Position numbers and translations under genes: made by a program
Shown here: piece by piece, positions 26,845 to 35,976 of the stretch
Layout of the letters: each line of letters opens with the position of its first letter
How positions within the stretch are numbered: position 1 is the stretch's first letter
Assembly (NCBI RefSeq): GCF_016862195.1
Contig: NZ_BOMM01000003.1
Span: 248,001 to 312,000, forward strand
Length of the DNA stretch: 64,000 bases
From: Paractinoplanes ferrugineus
GTDB lineage: Bacteria; Actinomycetota; Actinomycetes; Mycobacteriales; Micromonosporaceae
Reading direction: 5' to 3'
Notes under the pieces: generated by a model
Databases searched by the model: none
Seen by the model: the letters and a program-made list of their open reading frames with translations, nothing else
Told to the model about the DNA's origin: nothing

Positions 26845-26871
26845 CTGTGGGCGACACGTTCGAACCCACAG
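26845..26871 (+). promoter_or_regulatory. Inverted repeat in leader of glutamate dehydrogenase gene
   Basis: CTGTGGG (26845-26851) and CCCACAG (26865-26871) flank a 13-base spacer; a TAGGCT -10-like box (26841-26846) overlaps its left arm. It may be an operator over the promoter of the downstream gene. Confidence 0.35.
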
Positions 26872-26898
26872 TGTCGTGGGTGAGGGGAGCGCCTGGCC

Positions 26899-29800
26899 AT
26901 GTCTGTCGCCGACGAGGCTGCGACGGAGTCCGATCCGATCGCCGACTCGATGGATCTATCCCAAGGACCCGGGCTGGCCCTCACCGGCCGCCTCGGCGCG
27001 TCCGAGGACGGTGAGATCGACGAGCCGATGCCGAACAGCGAGCACCTGGTCGCCCAAGCCGTCGAGGTGGCCGGCTCCGACCATGCGACGGCGTCGCTGG
27101 TCGGCCGGTTCTGGCGGTTCGCGCCCGACGAGGAACTGGTCGGGCTCGACGCGAGTGAGATGTTCGACGCCGCCGTGGCGCACCGCGAGCTGGCCGCCGA
27201 GCGGCTGCCGGGCGAGCTGAAGCTGGCGATCACGCCGCCGACCGGCCAGGAGTGCCACACGGTCGTGCAGATCGTCACCGACGACATGCCGTTCCTGGTC
27301 GATTCCGTGGTCTCCCTCCTCACCGCTCATCAACTCCAGGTGCATCTCATGGTGCACCCGTTGATCGTGGTGCGCCGGGAACCGCTGGGTGCGATGGCCG
27401 AGCTGTGCGCCGACGTGGAACCGGACGACGCGATCGACGGCGATCTGGTGGAGAGCTGGATCCGGATCGAGATCGACCCGGTTCGCCGCGAGGAGGCTCG
27501 CGAGCAGCTGCACAACGAGGTTCGCCGGGTGTTGACCGATGTGCGCGAGGCGGTCGAGGACTGGCCGCGGATGCGTCAGCGGGCCCTGGTGATCGCCGAC
27601 GAGCTGGCCGCGGCGCGGGGCTCGGAAGCCAAGCTGCCGGTGCCGGACAAGGACGTCACGGACACCACTGAGCTGCTCAAGTGGCTGGCCGCCGACCACT
27701 TCACGTTCCTCGGCTACCGGGAATACCGGCTGGCCGGCGACATCCTGAAGGCGGTCGACGGTTCCGGGCTGGGCATTCTGCGGGGCGACTCGACTCCGCG
27801 CCGGCTGTCGTCGATGACGCCCGAGGCCTACCAGCGCTCGCTCGAGAAACGACTGCTGGTGATCACCAAGGCCAACTCGCGGGCGACGGTGCACCGCTCG
27901 GCCTACCTCGACTACATCGGCGTGAAGACGTTCAACGACCGCGGCGAGGTGATCGGCGAGCGCCGGTTCCTCGGACTTTTCTCCAGTTCGGCCTATCGCA
28001 CCAGCGTGCGCGAGCTGCCGGTGGTCAAGCGCAAGGTGATGGAGGTGATGGACCGCTCGGGCCTGTCCCCGCGCGGCCACTCCGGCAAGGACCTGCTGCA
28101 GATCCTCGAGACCTACCCGCGCGACGAGCTCTTCCAGATCAAGACGGACGACCTCTACGAGGCCGTGATCGGCGTGCTGCGCATGGCGGGCCGTCGTCAG
28201 CTGCGGCTTTTCCTGCGCCGGGACGGGTACGGCCGGTTCATCTCCTGCCTCATCTACCTGCCGCGTGACCGCTTCACCACCGGTAACCGCCTGCTCATGC
28301 AGGAGATCCTGCTCCGTGAGCTGAACGGCATCGGCGTCGACTACACGACCCGGGTGACCGAGCGGATGCTGGCCCGGGTGCATTTCATCGTGCGCACCGA
28401 CCCGTCCGACCCGCCCGGCCAGGTCGACCCCAACAGCCTCGCCGAGATGCTCGCCGACGCGACCCGCATGTGGGACGACGACTTCTCCCTGGTGCTGGAG
28501 CGCAAGCTCGGCGAGGAGCCGGCCCGGGACCTGTTCGGCCGCTACGCGACGGCCTACCCGGACAGCTACAAGGACGGCCACACGCCGTACGAGGGCATGC
28601 AGGATCTCGCCAAGCTGGAGCTGCTCGAGGAGCGCGGCCAGCTGGAGATGCACCTCTACCGCAAACGGCACCCGGGCAAGGGCGGCGAACCCGAGCCCGA
28701 CGACCACGACGTGCGGTTCAAGGTCTACCGGTACGGCGAGCCGATGATGCTCTCGGCCGTCCTGCCGGTGCTGCACTCGCTCGGCGTCCAGGTGGTCGAC
28801 GAGCGGCCGTACGAGATCCGCCGCGCCGACGGCACCGTCTACCTGTACGACTTCGGGCTGCTCCCGCCGGCCGCGCACCGCGAGCTGGCCGAGGTGCGGC
28901 CGCAGGTGGAGAACGCGTTCGCGGCCGCCTGGCGGGGCGAGGCCGAGGTCGACGGGTTCAACGAGCTGGTGCTGCGGGCCGGGCTCACCTGGCGCCAGGT
29001 GGTGGTGCTCCGCGCGTACGCCAAATATCAGCGCCAAGCCGGCGGGGTCTTCTCGCAGCGTTACATCGAGTCGACTTTCATCGCCTACCCGGAGCTGGCC
29101 CGCCTGCTGGTCACGCTGTTCGAGACCCGTTTCTCGCCCCAGGTTCTGGGCGGCACGACGGAGCGCGGCCGGCTCGCTACCGAGCTGGTCGAGAAGATCA
29201 CCGAGCTGCTGGACGGGGTGGACAGCCTCGACCAGGACCGCATCCTGCGCTCCTACCTGACGCTGATCCAGGCGACCTTGCGCACCAGCTTCTTCCAGCG
29301 CGGCGCCGACGGCCGGCCGAAGTCCTACGTGGCCTTCAAGCTCGACCCGCAGGCCATTCCCGACCTGCCGCAGCCGAGGCCGAAGTACGAGATCTTCGTC
29401 TACTCGCCCCGGTTCGAGGGCGTGCACCTGCGCTTCGGCGCGGTCGCCCGGGGCGGCCTGCGCTGGTCGGACCGGCGCGAGGACTTCCGCACCGAGATCC
29501 TCGGCCTGGTCAAGGCGCAGATGGTGAAGAACGCCGTGATCGTGCCGGTGGGCGCCAAGGGCGGTTTCGTGCTCAAGCAGAAGCCGGGAGACCGCGACGA
29601 GGCGGTCGAGTGCTACCAGCAGTTCATCACCGCCCTGCTCGACGTCACCGACAACATCCACGCCGGCAAGATCATCCCGCCGCGGGACGTGGTGCGCCAC
29701 GACCACGACGACCCCTACCTGGTGGTCGCGGCCGACAAGGGCACGGCGACGTTCTCCGACATCGCCAACGCGATCTCGGTGGGCAAGGAGTTCTGGCTCG

Positions 29801-31842
29801 GCGACGCGTTCGCCAGCGGCGGCTCGGCCGGCTACGACCACAAGAAGATGGGCATCACCGCGCGCGGGGCGTGGGAGTCGGTCAAGAAGCACTTCCGCGA
29901 CCTGGGCGTCGACACCCAGACCGAGGACTTCACGGTGGTCGGTGTCGGCGACATGAGCGGCGACGTCTTCGGCAACGGGATGCTGCTGTCACGGCACATC
30001 CGGCTGGTGGCGGCGTTCGACCACCGGCACATCTTCCTCGATCCGGAGCCCGACGCCGCGGCCTCGTTCGCCGAACGCAAGCGGCTGTTCGACCTTCCGC
30101 GGTCCTCGTGGGACGACTACTCCCGCGAGCTGATCAGTCCCGGCGGCGGGGTCTATCCGCGGACCGCCAAGTCGATTCCGGTGACTCCCGAGGTGCGGGC
30201 CGCGCTCGACCTCGGCGAGGCGGTCACGATCAGCCCGGTCGACCTGATGCGGGCCATCCTGCGGGCCCCGGTCGACCTGCTGTTCAACGGTGGCATCGGG
30301 ACCTATGTCAAGGCGGTCGGCGAGACGCACGCCGACGTCGGCGACAAGACCAACGACGCGATCCGCGTCAACGGGTCGCAGCTGCGGGTCAAGGTGGTCG
30401 GCGAGGGCGGCAACCTCGGCCTCACCCAGCGCGGGCGCATCGAGTTCGCGCTCACCGGCGGCCGCATCTACACCGACTTCATCGACAACACGGCCGGTGT
30501 CGACTGCTCCGACCACGAGGTCAACATCAAGATTTTGCTCGGCGGCGCGGTCACCGAGGGCGAGATGACGCTGCCCGAGCGGGACGAGCTGCTGGCCCAG
30601 ATGACCGACGAGGTCGCGGCGCTGGTGCTGCGCGACAACTACGAGCAGGCGATGGCGCTCGGCAACGCCCGGGCGCAGGCCCACTCGCTGCTGCCGGTGC
30701 ACCGGCGCATGCTCGACGACCTCGAAGCGAGCGGTCAGCTCAACCGGGAGCTGGAGGCGTTGCCGTCCGACGCCGAACTGGCCACCCGCTACGAGAACGG
30801 CGAGGGCCTGACCGCACCCGAGTTCGCGGTCCTGCTCTCGTACGTCAAGATCTCGCTCGAACGCGACGTGCTCGCCGACGAACTGGTCGACGAGGCTTGG
30901 ACCAACGACGTACTGGCCCGCTATTTCCCGACGCCGCTGCGCGAGCGCTTCGCCGGCCGGATGGCCGGCCACCGGCTGCGCCGCGAGATCATTTCCACGT
31001 CGCTGGTCAACGAGGTGGTCAACCGCGGCGGTACGTCGTTCGTCTACCGGGCGATGGAGGAGAGCGGTGCGTCCGCGGCCGACGTCATCCGGGCGTACGT
31101 GGTGGTCCGTGAGGCCTACGGTCTGCCCGAGATCTGGGCCGACGCCGAGGCCCTCGACAACCGTGTGCCGACGTCCGCGCAGACGCTCGTCTTCCTGGAG
31201 TCGCGCCGGCTGCTCGACCGGGCGGTCCGCTGGCTGGTGAGCACCCGCCGCTCGCCGCTCGACGTGGCCGGCGAGATCGCCAAGCTCCGGCCCGGCGTCC
31301 GGGCCCAGCTGCCGGAGCTGCACTCGGTGCTGATCGGGGCCGAGCGGCGGTCGATGGACGAACACGTCGCCACCCTGGTCAACAAGGACGTGCCGATGGA
31401 CCTGGCGGAGCGGGTCACCTGGTGCAACTACGGTTTCGGCCTGCTCGACATCCTCACCGCGAGCGCGGTGACCGACCGCGACCCGACCGAGGTGGCCCAG
31501 GTCTACTTCGTCCTGTCCGAGCGGTTCCAATTCGACCTGCTGCTGTCGCACATCTCGAAGCTGCCGCGCGGCGACCGCTGGGAGACCCTGGCCCGGATGG
31601 CGTTGCGTTACGACCTGTACGCCGCGCTGGCCGCCCTCACCATCGAGGTGCTCAAGTCGACGCCGTCCGAACTGCCGGCGCCCGACCGGGTCTCGCAGTG
31701 GGAGCACGAGAACGCGGCCTCGATCGCGCGGGCGTCCAACGCGATGGGCAACGTGCACGACACGCCCGCCGAGTTGGCCGCCCTCTCGGTGTTGCTGCGC
31801 CAGATCCGCACGATGGTGAAGACCTCGTCAGCGGTCGGCTGA
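26899..31842 (+). CDS. gdh: NAD-dependent glutamate dehydrogenase (180-kDa class)
   Basis: 1647 residues, the length expected for the large L180 class of NAD-GDH found in actinobacteria, which deaminates glutamate to 2-oxoglutarate and ammonia. The N-terminal half holds ACT-like regulatory segments (VTDDMPFLVDSVVSLLTAHQLQVHLMVHP near 135). The catalytic region is in the second half: RGGLRWSDRREDFRTEILGLVKAQMVKNAVIVPVGAKGGFV with substrate lysines, and VGVGDMSGDVFGNGMLLS for the dinucleotide fold. RBS GAGGGGAG lies upstream of the ATG. In mycobacteria this enzyme is controlled by GarA; that is not testable here. Confidence 0.94.
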   Translation: MSVADEAATESDPIADSMDLSQGPGLALTGRLGASEDGEIDEPMPNSEHLVAQAVEVAGSDHATASLVGRFWRFAPDEELVGLDASEMFDAAVAHRELAAERLPGELKLAITPPTGQECHTVVQIVTDDMPFLVDSVVSLLTAHQLQVHLMVHPLIVVRREPLGAMAELCADVEPDDAIDGDLVESWIRIEIDPVRREEAREQLHNEVRRVLTDVREAVEDWPRMRQRALVIADELAAARGSEAKLPVPDKDVTDTTELLKWLAADHFTFLGYREYRLAGDILKAVDGSGLGILRGDSTPRRLSSMTPEAYQRSLEKRLLVITKANSRATVHRSAYLDYIGVKTFNDRGEVIGERRFLGLFSSSAYRTSVRELPVVKRKVMEVMDRSGLSPRGHSGKDLLQILETYPRDELFQIKTDDLYEAVIGVLRMAGRRQLRLFLRRDGYGRFISCLIYLPRDRFTTGNRLLMQEILLRELNGIGVDYTTRVTERMLARVHFIVRTDPSDPPGQVDPNSLAEMLADATRMWDDDFSLVLERKLGEEPARDLFGRYATAYPDSYKDGHTPYEGMQDLAKLELLEERGQLEMHLYRKRHPGKGGEPEPDDHDVRFKVYRYGEPMMLSAVLPVLHSLGVQVVDERPYEIRRADGTVYLYDFGLLPPAAHRELAEVRPQVENAFAAAWRGEAEVDGFNELVLRAGLTWRQVVVLRAYAKYQRQAGGVFSQRYIESTFIAYPELARLLVTLFETRFSPQVLGGTTERGRLATELVEKITELLDGVDSLDQDRILRSYLTLIQATLRTSFFQRGADGRPKSYVAFKLDPQAIPDLPQPRPKYEIFVYSPRFEGVHLRFGAVARGGLRWSDRREDFRTEILGLVKAQMVKNAVIVPVGAKGGFVLKQKPGDRDEAVECYQQFITALLDVTDNIHAGKIIPPRDVVRHDHDDPYLVVAADKGTATFSDIANAISVGKEFWLGDAFASGGSAGYDHKKMGITARGAWESVKKHFRDLGVDTQTEDFTVVGVGDMSGDVFGNGMLLSRHIRLVAAFDHRHIFLDPEPDAAASFAERKRLFDLPRSSWDDYSRELISPGGGVYPRTAKSIPVTPEVRAALDLGEAVTISPVDLMRAILRAPVDLLFNGGIGTYVKAVGETHADVGDKTNDAIRVNGSQLRVKVVGEGGNLGLTQRGRIEFALTGGRIYTDFIDNTAGVDCSDHEVNIKILLGGAVTEGEMTLPERDELLAQMTDEVAALVLRDNYEQAMALGNARAQAHSLLPVHRRMLDDLEASGQLNRELEALPSDAELATRYENGEGLTAPEFAVLLSYVKISLERDVLADELVDEAWTNDVLARYFPTPLRERFAGRMAGHRLRREIISTSLVNEVVNRGGTSFVYRAMEESGASAADVIRAYVVVREAYGLPEIWADAEALDNRVPTSAQTLVFLESRRLLDRAVRWLVSTRRSPLDVAGEIAKLRPGVRAQLPELHSVLIGAERRSMDEHVATLVNKDVPMDLAERVTWCNYGFGLLDILTASAVTDRDPTEVAQVYFVLSERFQFDLLLSHISKLPRGDRWETLARMALRYDLYAALAALTIEVLKSTPSELPAPDRVSQWEHENAASIARASNAMGNVHDTPAELAALSVLLRQIRTMVKTSSAVG

Positions 31843-31865
31843 TTCTTTCGGGCCGGCTCGGTGCA

Positions 31866-32639
31866 TCACGCATCGGGCCGGCTCGGTGGATCACCTGACT
31901 CCAGTGACTCGGCGAACTCGGCGATCGCCTCGGCCAGTTTCGCCGGGGCCGAGCGTTCGGCGGTGTGTCCCTCGCCGGGCAGCGTGACCCGGCGAGCCCG
32001 GGGCAGCACCGCCTGGAGGGCGTCGAGGCGGTCGAGGAGGTGTCGCGGGCTGCGCTCGCCCGCGATCAGCAGCACCGGGACGTCGATCGTCCGGTAGACG
32101 TCGAGGCGGTTGCCCAGCTCGTCGATCGCGTCGTTGTCGTCGAGTTGGCGCTCGATGAGCGGCGCGATGGTGCGGTTGCGGTTGATCGTGAACCGGGCCA
32201 GCGCGAATATCGGATTCCACAGGCCGGCGATCTCGCGCATGAAGATCGCCCAGGCGTCGCCGGGTCGGCCGGCGGCGAGGGCGGCGCGGGCCCGGACGAC
32301 CCGGTCGCCACCGAGCGGGCGGTCGATCACCACCGGTGGCTCGTAGAGGACCGCAGCCGTGTAGCGGCCCGGGTCGGCCACGAGAGCCTCGAGGGCGAGG
32401 ACCGCGCCGGACGAGTGGCCGACAATTATCGACCGCTCCACCACGGTGTTCGTCTCGGCCACCTCGTCGGCCATCGTCACCTTGCGGGGCATGTCCAGGC
32501 GGTATTGCCGCCGGTGCACCCGGATCGTGCGGAAGCGGCCGCGCAGCCGTTCGGTCACCTTCCGCCAGCTCGACAGGTCGCCCATGCCGCCGTGCACGAC
32601 CAGGATGGGGCGCCCGCTGCCCTCGTCCGCGATCTCCAT
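31866..32639 (-). CDS. Alpha/beta hydrolase under TetR control
   Basis: 257-residue alpha/beta-hydrolase: [12 protein letters not shown] (oxyanion hole), [11 protein letters not shown] (nucleophile Ser), [10 protein letters not shown] (acid strand) and GEGHTAE (catalytic His). Substrate unknown. Its ribosome-binding site AAGGAGG lies inside a 29-bp perfect palindrome in the divergent promoter region shared with the TetR gene at 32694, which strongly suggests direct repression by that protein. Confidence 0.85.
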   Translation of the reverse strand: MEIADEGSGRPILVVHGGMGDLSSWRKVTERLRGRFRTIRVHRRQYRLDMPRKVTMADEVAETNTVVERSIIVGHSSGAVLALEALVADPGRYTAAVLYEPPVVIDRPLGGDRVVRARAALAAGRPGDAWAIFMREIAGLWNPIFALARFTINRNRTIAPLIERQLDDNDAIDELGNRLDVYRTIDVPVLLIAGERSPRHLLDRLDALQAVLPRARRVTLPGEGHTAERSAPAKLAEAIAEFAESLESGDPPSRPDA

Positions 32640-32640
32640 C

Positions 32641-32669
32641 TCGCCTCCTTAGCACTGCTAAGGAGGCGA
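32641..32669. promoter_or_regulatory. TetR operator 1 (29-bp perfect palindrome)
   Basis: Left arm TCGCCTCCTTAGCA, central C, right arm TGCTAAGGAGGCGA: perfectly symmetric over 14 bp each side. The core CCTTAGCA-C-TGCTAAGG resembles a TetR-family operator. It overlaps the hydrolase ribosome-binding site. Confidence 0.75.
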
Positions 32670-32671
32670 AT

Positions 32672-32684
32672 TTAGCACTGCTAA
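32672..32684. promoter_or_regulatory. TetR operator 2
   Basis: TTAGCA-C-TGCTAA, a second copy of the operator core, centre-to-centre 23 bp from operator 1 and 10 bases before the tetR start codon. Confidence 0.7.
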
Positions 32685-32693
32685 GGTGGGGCC

Positions 32694-33320
32694 GTGAAGG
32701 GCTTGTCGCGAGAAGTGCTGATCGAGGCCGGGTTGCGCCTGCTGGACGAGGTCGGCCTCGACGGGCTGAGCGTCCGCCGGCTCGCCACCGAACTGGGCGT
32801 GCAGTCCCCGGCGCTCTACTGGCACGTCAAGACGAAGCAGGAACTCCTCGACGGGATGGCCTCGGCGGTCATCACGTCGGCCGGGATGGGTCCGCCGCGG
32901 GACGGCGAGAGTTGGCCCGACTGGATTCGGCGGCGGGCTCGGGCGTACCGGAAGAGTCTGCTCTCGCACCGGGACGGCGCCCGCCTGGTCACCTCGGCCC
33001 GGCGGGCGCCGGGGGCGCTCGCCGGCTTCGAGCAGGAGCTGGCCGCGATGGTCCGGATCGGGTTTCCGGCCGCGCTCGCCTTGCGCACGATCATGACGGT
33101 CGGCGACTACACGAACGGTTTCGTGCTCCAGGAGCAGGCCCGGATCGGGCCGCCGAGTGCGGCCGAGGTGGAACTGCTGGCGACGTTGCCGACGCTGAGC
33201 GAGGCGTTCCGCTCCGGCGGATATCGCGAGCCCGACGAGGTGTTCGAGCACGGATTGAACGTGCTGGTGGCAGGGACGGCGGCGGTGCTGGGAGCTGTAC
33301 CCCAGGGGGGTATACAGTAG
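32694..33320 (+). CDS. TetR family repressor
   Basis: 208-residue TetR-type regulator of the TetR_C subgroup. DNA-binding domain at residues ~5-50 ([44 protein letters not shown]) with the classic recognition helix SPALYWHV; the C-terminal domain would bind the inducer. GTG start with AAGGTGGGG upstream. Two operator palindromes in the gap to the divergent hydrolase gene indicate autoregulation plus control of the hydrolase. The 3' end of the gene contains a CsoR-like site for the next gene. Confidence 0.9.
   Translation: MKGLSREVLIEAGLRLLDEVGLDGLSVRRLATELGVQSPALYWHVKTKQELLDGMASAVITSAGMGPPRDGESWPDWIRRRARAYRKSLLSHRDGARLVTSARRAPGALAGFEQELAAMVRIGFPAALALRTIMTVGDYTNGFVLQEQARIGPPSAAEVELLATLPTLSEAFRSGGYREPDEVFEHGLNVLVAGTAAVLGAVPQGGIQ
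33297..33315. promoter_or_regulatory. CsoR-like copper operator upstream of copA
   Basis: GTACCCC, spacer AGG, GGGGTATAC: the TACCCC-N3-GGGGTA symmetry matches the G/C-tract operators of copper-sensing CsoR repressors in actinobacteria. It lies in the last codons of the tetR gene, immediately upstream of the copA -10 box. Confidence 0.65.
33313..33318 (+). promoter_or_regulatory. Probable -10 box of copA (leaderless)
   Basis: TACAGT, 7 bases before the GTG at 33326, partly inside the CsoR-like site and the tetR stop codon. Confidence 0.5.
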
Positions 33321-33325
33321 GACCC

Positions 33326-35512
33326 GTGCCCCAGGTGATCGAACTCGAGATCGGCGGCATGACGTGCGCGTCGTGTGCCAGCCGGATCGAGAAGAAGCTG
33401 AACCGGCTCGACGGCGTGACCGCGACCGTGAACTACGCGACCGAGAAGGCGCGGGCGACGGTGCCGTCGTCGGTCTCCGTCGCGGACCTCATCGCCGTGG
33501 TGGAGAAGACGGGATACACCGCGGCCGAGCCCTCGGCCGCCCCGGAGCAACCGGAGACCCGTGATCCACTTCGGGACCGCCTGATCATCTCGGCCGTGCT
33601 GAGCCTCCCGGTGGTCGTTCTGGCGATGGTTCCGGCCTGGCAGTTCGACTACTGGCAGTGGCTGTCGCTCGTGCTCGCCTCACCCGTTGTCGTCTACGGT
33701 GGCTGGCCGTTCCACCGGGCCGCCTTCGTCAACCTGCGGCACGGGGCCGCCGCCATGGACACGCTCGTCTCGGTCGGCACGCTGGCCGCGTACGGCTGGT
33801 CGCTCTGGGCCCTGTTCCTCGGCGACGCCGGGATGCCCGGCATGACCCACCCGTTCTCCCTCACCGCGAGTGCGGGCGACGCCATCTATCTCGAGGCCGC
33901 CGCCGGGGTGACCACGTTCCTGCTGGCCGGGCGCTATCTGGAGGCGCGGGCCAAGCGCCGCGCCGGGGACGCTCTGCGAGCGCTGCTCGAGCTGGGCGCG
34001 AAGACGGTCACGGTCCGGCGGGACGGCCGGGAGCGCGAGATCCCCGCGTCCGACTTGCGGGTCGGTGACCATTTTCTGGTACGCCCGGGGGAGAAGGTCG
34101 CCACCGACGGCGTGGTTCTGGACGGCGCGTCCGCCCTGGACCTGAGCCTGCTGACGGGCGAATCGGTGCCGGTCGAAGTGCGTGTCGGTGATCCGGTGAC
34201 CGGCGCGACCCTCAACGCCGGCGGTCGTCTCGTGGTGCGCGCCACCAAGGTCGGCGCCGACACCCAGCTCGCCCAGATGGCCCGCCTGGTCGAGGACGCA
34301 CAGAACGGCAAAGCGGCGGTCCAGCGCCTGGCCGACCGCATCTCCGCGATCTTCGTCCCGGTCGTGCTCCTGCTGGCCGCCGGCACCCTCGGCTTCTGGC
34401 TCGGCACCGGCCACGGCGCCTCGGCCGCCTTCACCGCCGCCGTGGCCGTACTGATCATCGCCTGCCCCTGCGCCCTCGGCCTGGCCACCCCGACCGCCCT
34501 GCTGGTCGGCACCGGGCGGGGCGCCCAGCTCGGCATCCTGATCCGCGGCGTCGAGGCGCTCGAATCAACGCGTCGCGTCGACACGATCGTGCTCGACAAG
34601 ACCGGCACCGTCACGACCGGCCGGATGTCGGTGGTGAGCGTCGTGCCCGCCGCCTCCTCGAGTGAAGATCAACTTCTGCGGTTGGCCGGTGCCGTCGAGG
34701 CCGCCTCGGAACACCCGCTCGGCCGGGCCATCACCGCGGCGGCCCGATCCGCCGGCCCGCTGCCCCCGGTGACCGAATTCCGGGCAACCGCCGGCGTCGG
34801 GGTGCGCGGCCGGGTCGACGGCCTGCTCGTCGAGGTCGGCACGGCCACCGTCGCGGCCGACTCGCCCACCATGCGGCCCCACCAGAACCTCCCGGCCGCG
34901 GCGACCTGGGTCGAGGTCCGCGCCGAGGGCACGGTGCGCGGATGGCTTGCGCTTGCCGATGCCGTACGCCCGACCAGCGCCGCCGCCATCGCCTCGCTCC
35001 GCCGCCTCGGCCTCGAACCGATGCTGGTCACCGGCGACGCGGCGGAGGTGGCCGACGCCGTAGCGGCCGAGGTCGGCATCACCCAGGTATTCGCGGGCGT
35101 CCTCCCGGCCGGCAAAGTCGAGGTGGTCAAACGCCTGCAGGCGAACGGCCGCACGGTCGCGATGGTCGGCGACGGGGTGAACGACGCCGCCGCCCTGGCC
35201 CAGTCCGACCTGGGCCTCGCCATGGGAGCCGGCACCGACGTGGCCATCCAGGCCTCCGACCTGACCCTGGTGCGCGACGACCTGACCGCGGCGGTCGACG
35301 CCGTACGCCTCTCCCGTCGCACCCTGGCCATCATCCGAGGCAACCTGTTCTGGGCGTTCGCGTACAACGTCGCCGCCCTGCCCCTGGCCGCCGCCGGCCT
35401 GCTCAACCCGATGATCGCCGGCGCCACGATGGCGTTGAGCTCGATCTTCGTCGTCCTCAACAGCCTGCGCCTGCGCCGTTTCGAACCCGACCGCCACTTC
35501 CGTCGTGTGTAG
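33326..35512 (+). CDS. copA: Copper-translocating P-type ATPase
   Basis: 728-residue P1B-type ATPase exporting Cu(I) from the cytosol. N-terminal heavy-metal domain (~3-68) with GGMTCASC; eight membrane helices; A-domain LTGESVPV; transmembrane metal site CPC in [13 protein letters not shown] (marks Cu/Ag rather than Zn/Cd specificity together with the MxCxxC domain); phosphorylation motif DKTGTVTTG; hinge [22 protein letters not shown]. One metal-binding domain only. GTG start is supported by the promoter/operator spacing. A CsoR-like operator immediately upstream predicts copper induction; no csoR gene is in the window. Confidence 0.94.
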   Translation: MPQVIELEIGGMTCASCASRIEKKLNRLDGVTATVNYATEKARATVPSSVSVADLIAVVEKTGYTAAEPSAAPEQPETRDPLRDRLIISAVLSLPVVVLAMVPAWQFDYWQWLSLVLASPVVVYGGWPFHRAAFVNLRHGAAAMDTLVSVGTLAAYGWSLWALFLGDAGMPGMTHPFSLTASAGDAIYLEAAAGVTTFLLAGRYLEARAKRRAGDALRALLELGAKTVTVRRDGREREIPASDLRVGDHFLVRPGEKVATDGVVLDGASALDLSLLTGESVPVEVRVGDPVTGATLNAGGRLVVRATKVGADTQLAQMARLVEDAQNGKAAVQRLADRISAIFVPVVLLLAAGTLGFWLGTGHGASAAFTAAVAVLIIACPCALGLATPTALLVGTGRGAQLGILIRGVEALESTRRVDTIVLDKTGTVTTGRMSVVSVVPAASSSEDQLLRLAGAVEAASEHPLGRAITAAARSAGPLPPVTEFRATAGVGVRGRVDGLLVEVGTATVAADSPTMRPHQNLPAAATWVEVRAEGTVRGWLALADAVRPTSAAAIASLRRLGLEPMLVTGDAAEVADAVAAEVGITQVFAGVLPAGKVEVVKRLQANGRTVAMVGDGVNDAAALAQSDLGLAMGAGTDVAIQASDLTLVRDDLTAAVDAVRLSRRTLAIIRGNLFWAFAYNVAALPLAAAGLLNPMIAGATMALSSIFVVLNSLRLRRFEPDRHFRRV

Positions 35513-35542
35513 AACAGGGCAGAGCGCACGCGGCCCCATCGA

Positions 35543-35548
35543 TATGAT
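35543..35548 (+). promoter_or_regulatory. -10 box of the type VII-like cluster
   Basis: TATGAT, 32 bases before the GTG at 35581, which has its own strong ribosome-binding site GGGGAGGAAAC. This gene therefore has a conventional leader. Confidence 0.5.
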
Positions 35549-35580
35549 GGACAGTCGCGGTTCGGGAACGGGGAGGAAAC

Positions 35581-35976
35581 GTGGCCGGCGGAGTGCAGAT
35601 AGACACCGACGGGGTCGGTGACTTCGGAACAGGCATGCAGAAACAGGCCACCAATGGCTTCGCCGACATCGCCGGCCGCGGCGCCGACCTGCACCGCCAG
35701 GGCGTCGGCTTCGGCTCCCGCATGACGCCGAGCGACATCGTCACCCAGGCCAAAGTCCGCTACGCCGAGGCCCTGGCCCACGCCGAAGCCAACCTGCGCG
35801 CCTACCAGACCGCCGCCGGCATCCTGGCCGAGGTCGCCGAGCAGATAGCCCAACAGTTCTCCACCGTGGACCTGAACTCCAAACAGGCCCAGCAGCAGGT
35901 CGAATACCTGATGGCCACCGCCACGGCAGCAGCCAACCGAGCGCTGACCCTGGACCCCGACGGCGGGCCCGCCTGA
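35581..35976 (+). CDS. Small helical protein, putative type VII substrate/partner
   Basis: 131-residue protein without signal peptide, predicted mostly helical (DIVTQAKVRYAEALAHAEANLRAYQTAAGILAEVAEQIAQQF). The size and two-helix character resemble WXG100/ESAT-6-like or EspC-like secreted factors, although no W-x-G turn is present, so homology is inferred from context: it is the first gene of a three-gene unit ending in a mycosin protease. The stop overlaps the next start by one base (TGATG). Confidence 0.6.
   Translation: MAGGVQIDTDGVGDFGTGMQKQATNGFADIAGRGADLHRQGVGFGSRMTPSDIVTQAKVRYAEALAHAEANLRAYQTAAGILAEVAEQIAQQFSTVDLNSKQAQQQVEYLMATATAAANRALTLDPDGGPA

Noticed and set aside
26956-29892. 978-codon minus-strand open frame
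   Set aside because: Antisense to the clearly real NAD-glutamate dehydrogenase; a third-position GC shadow.
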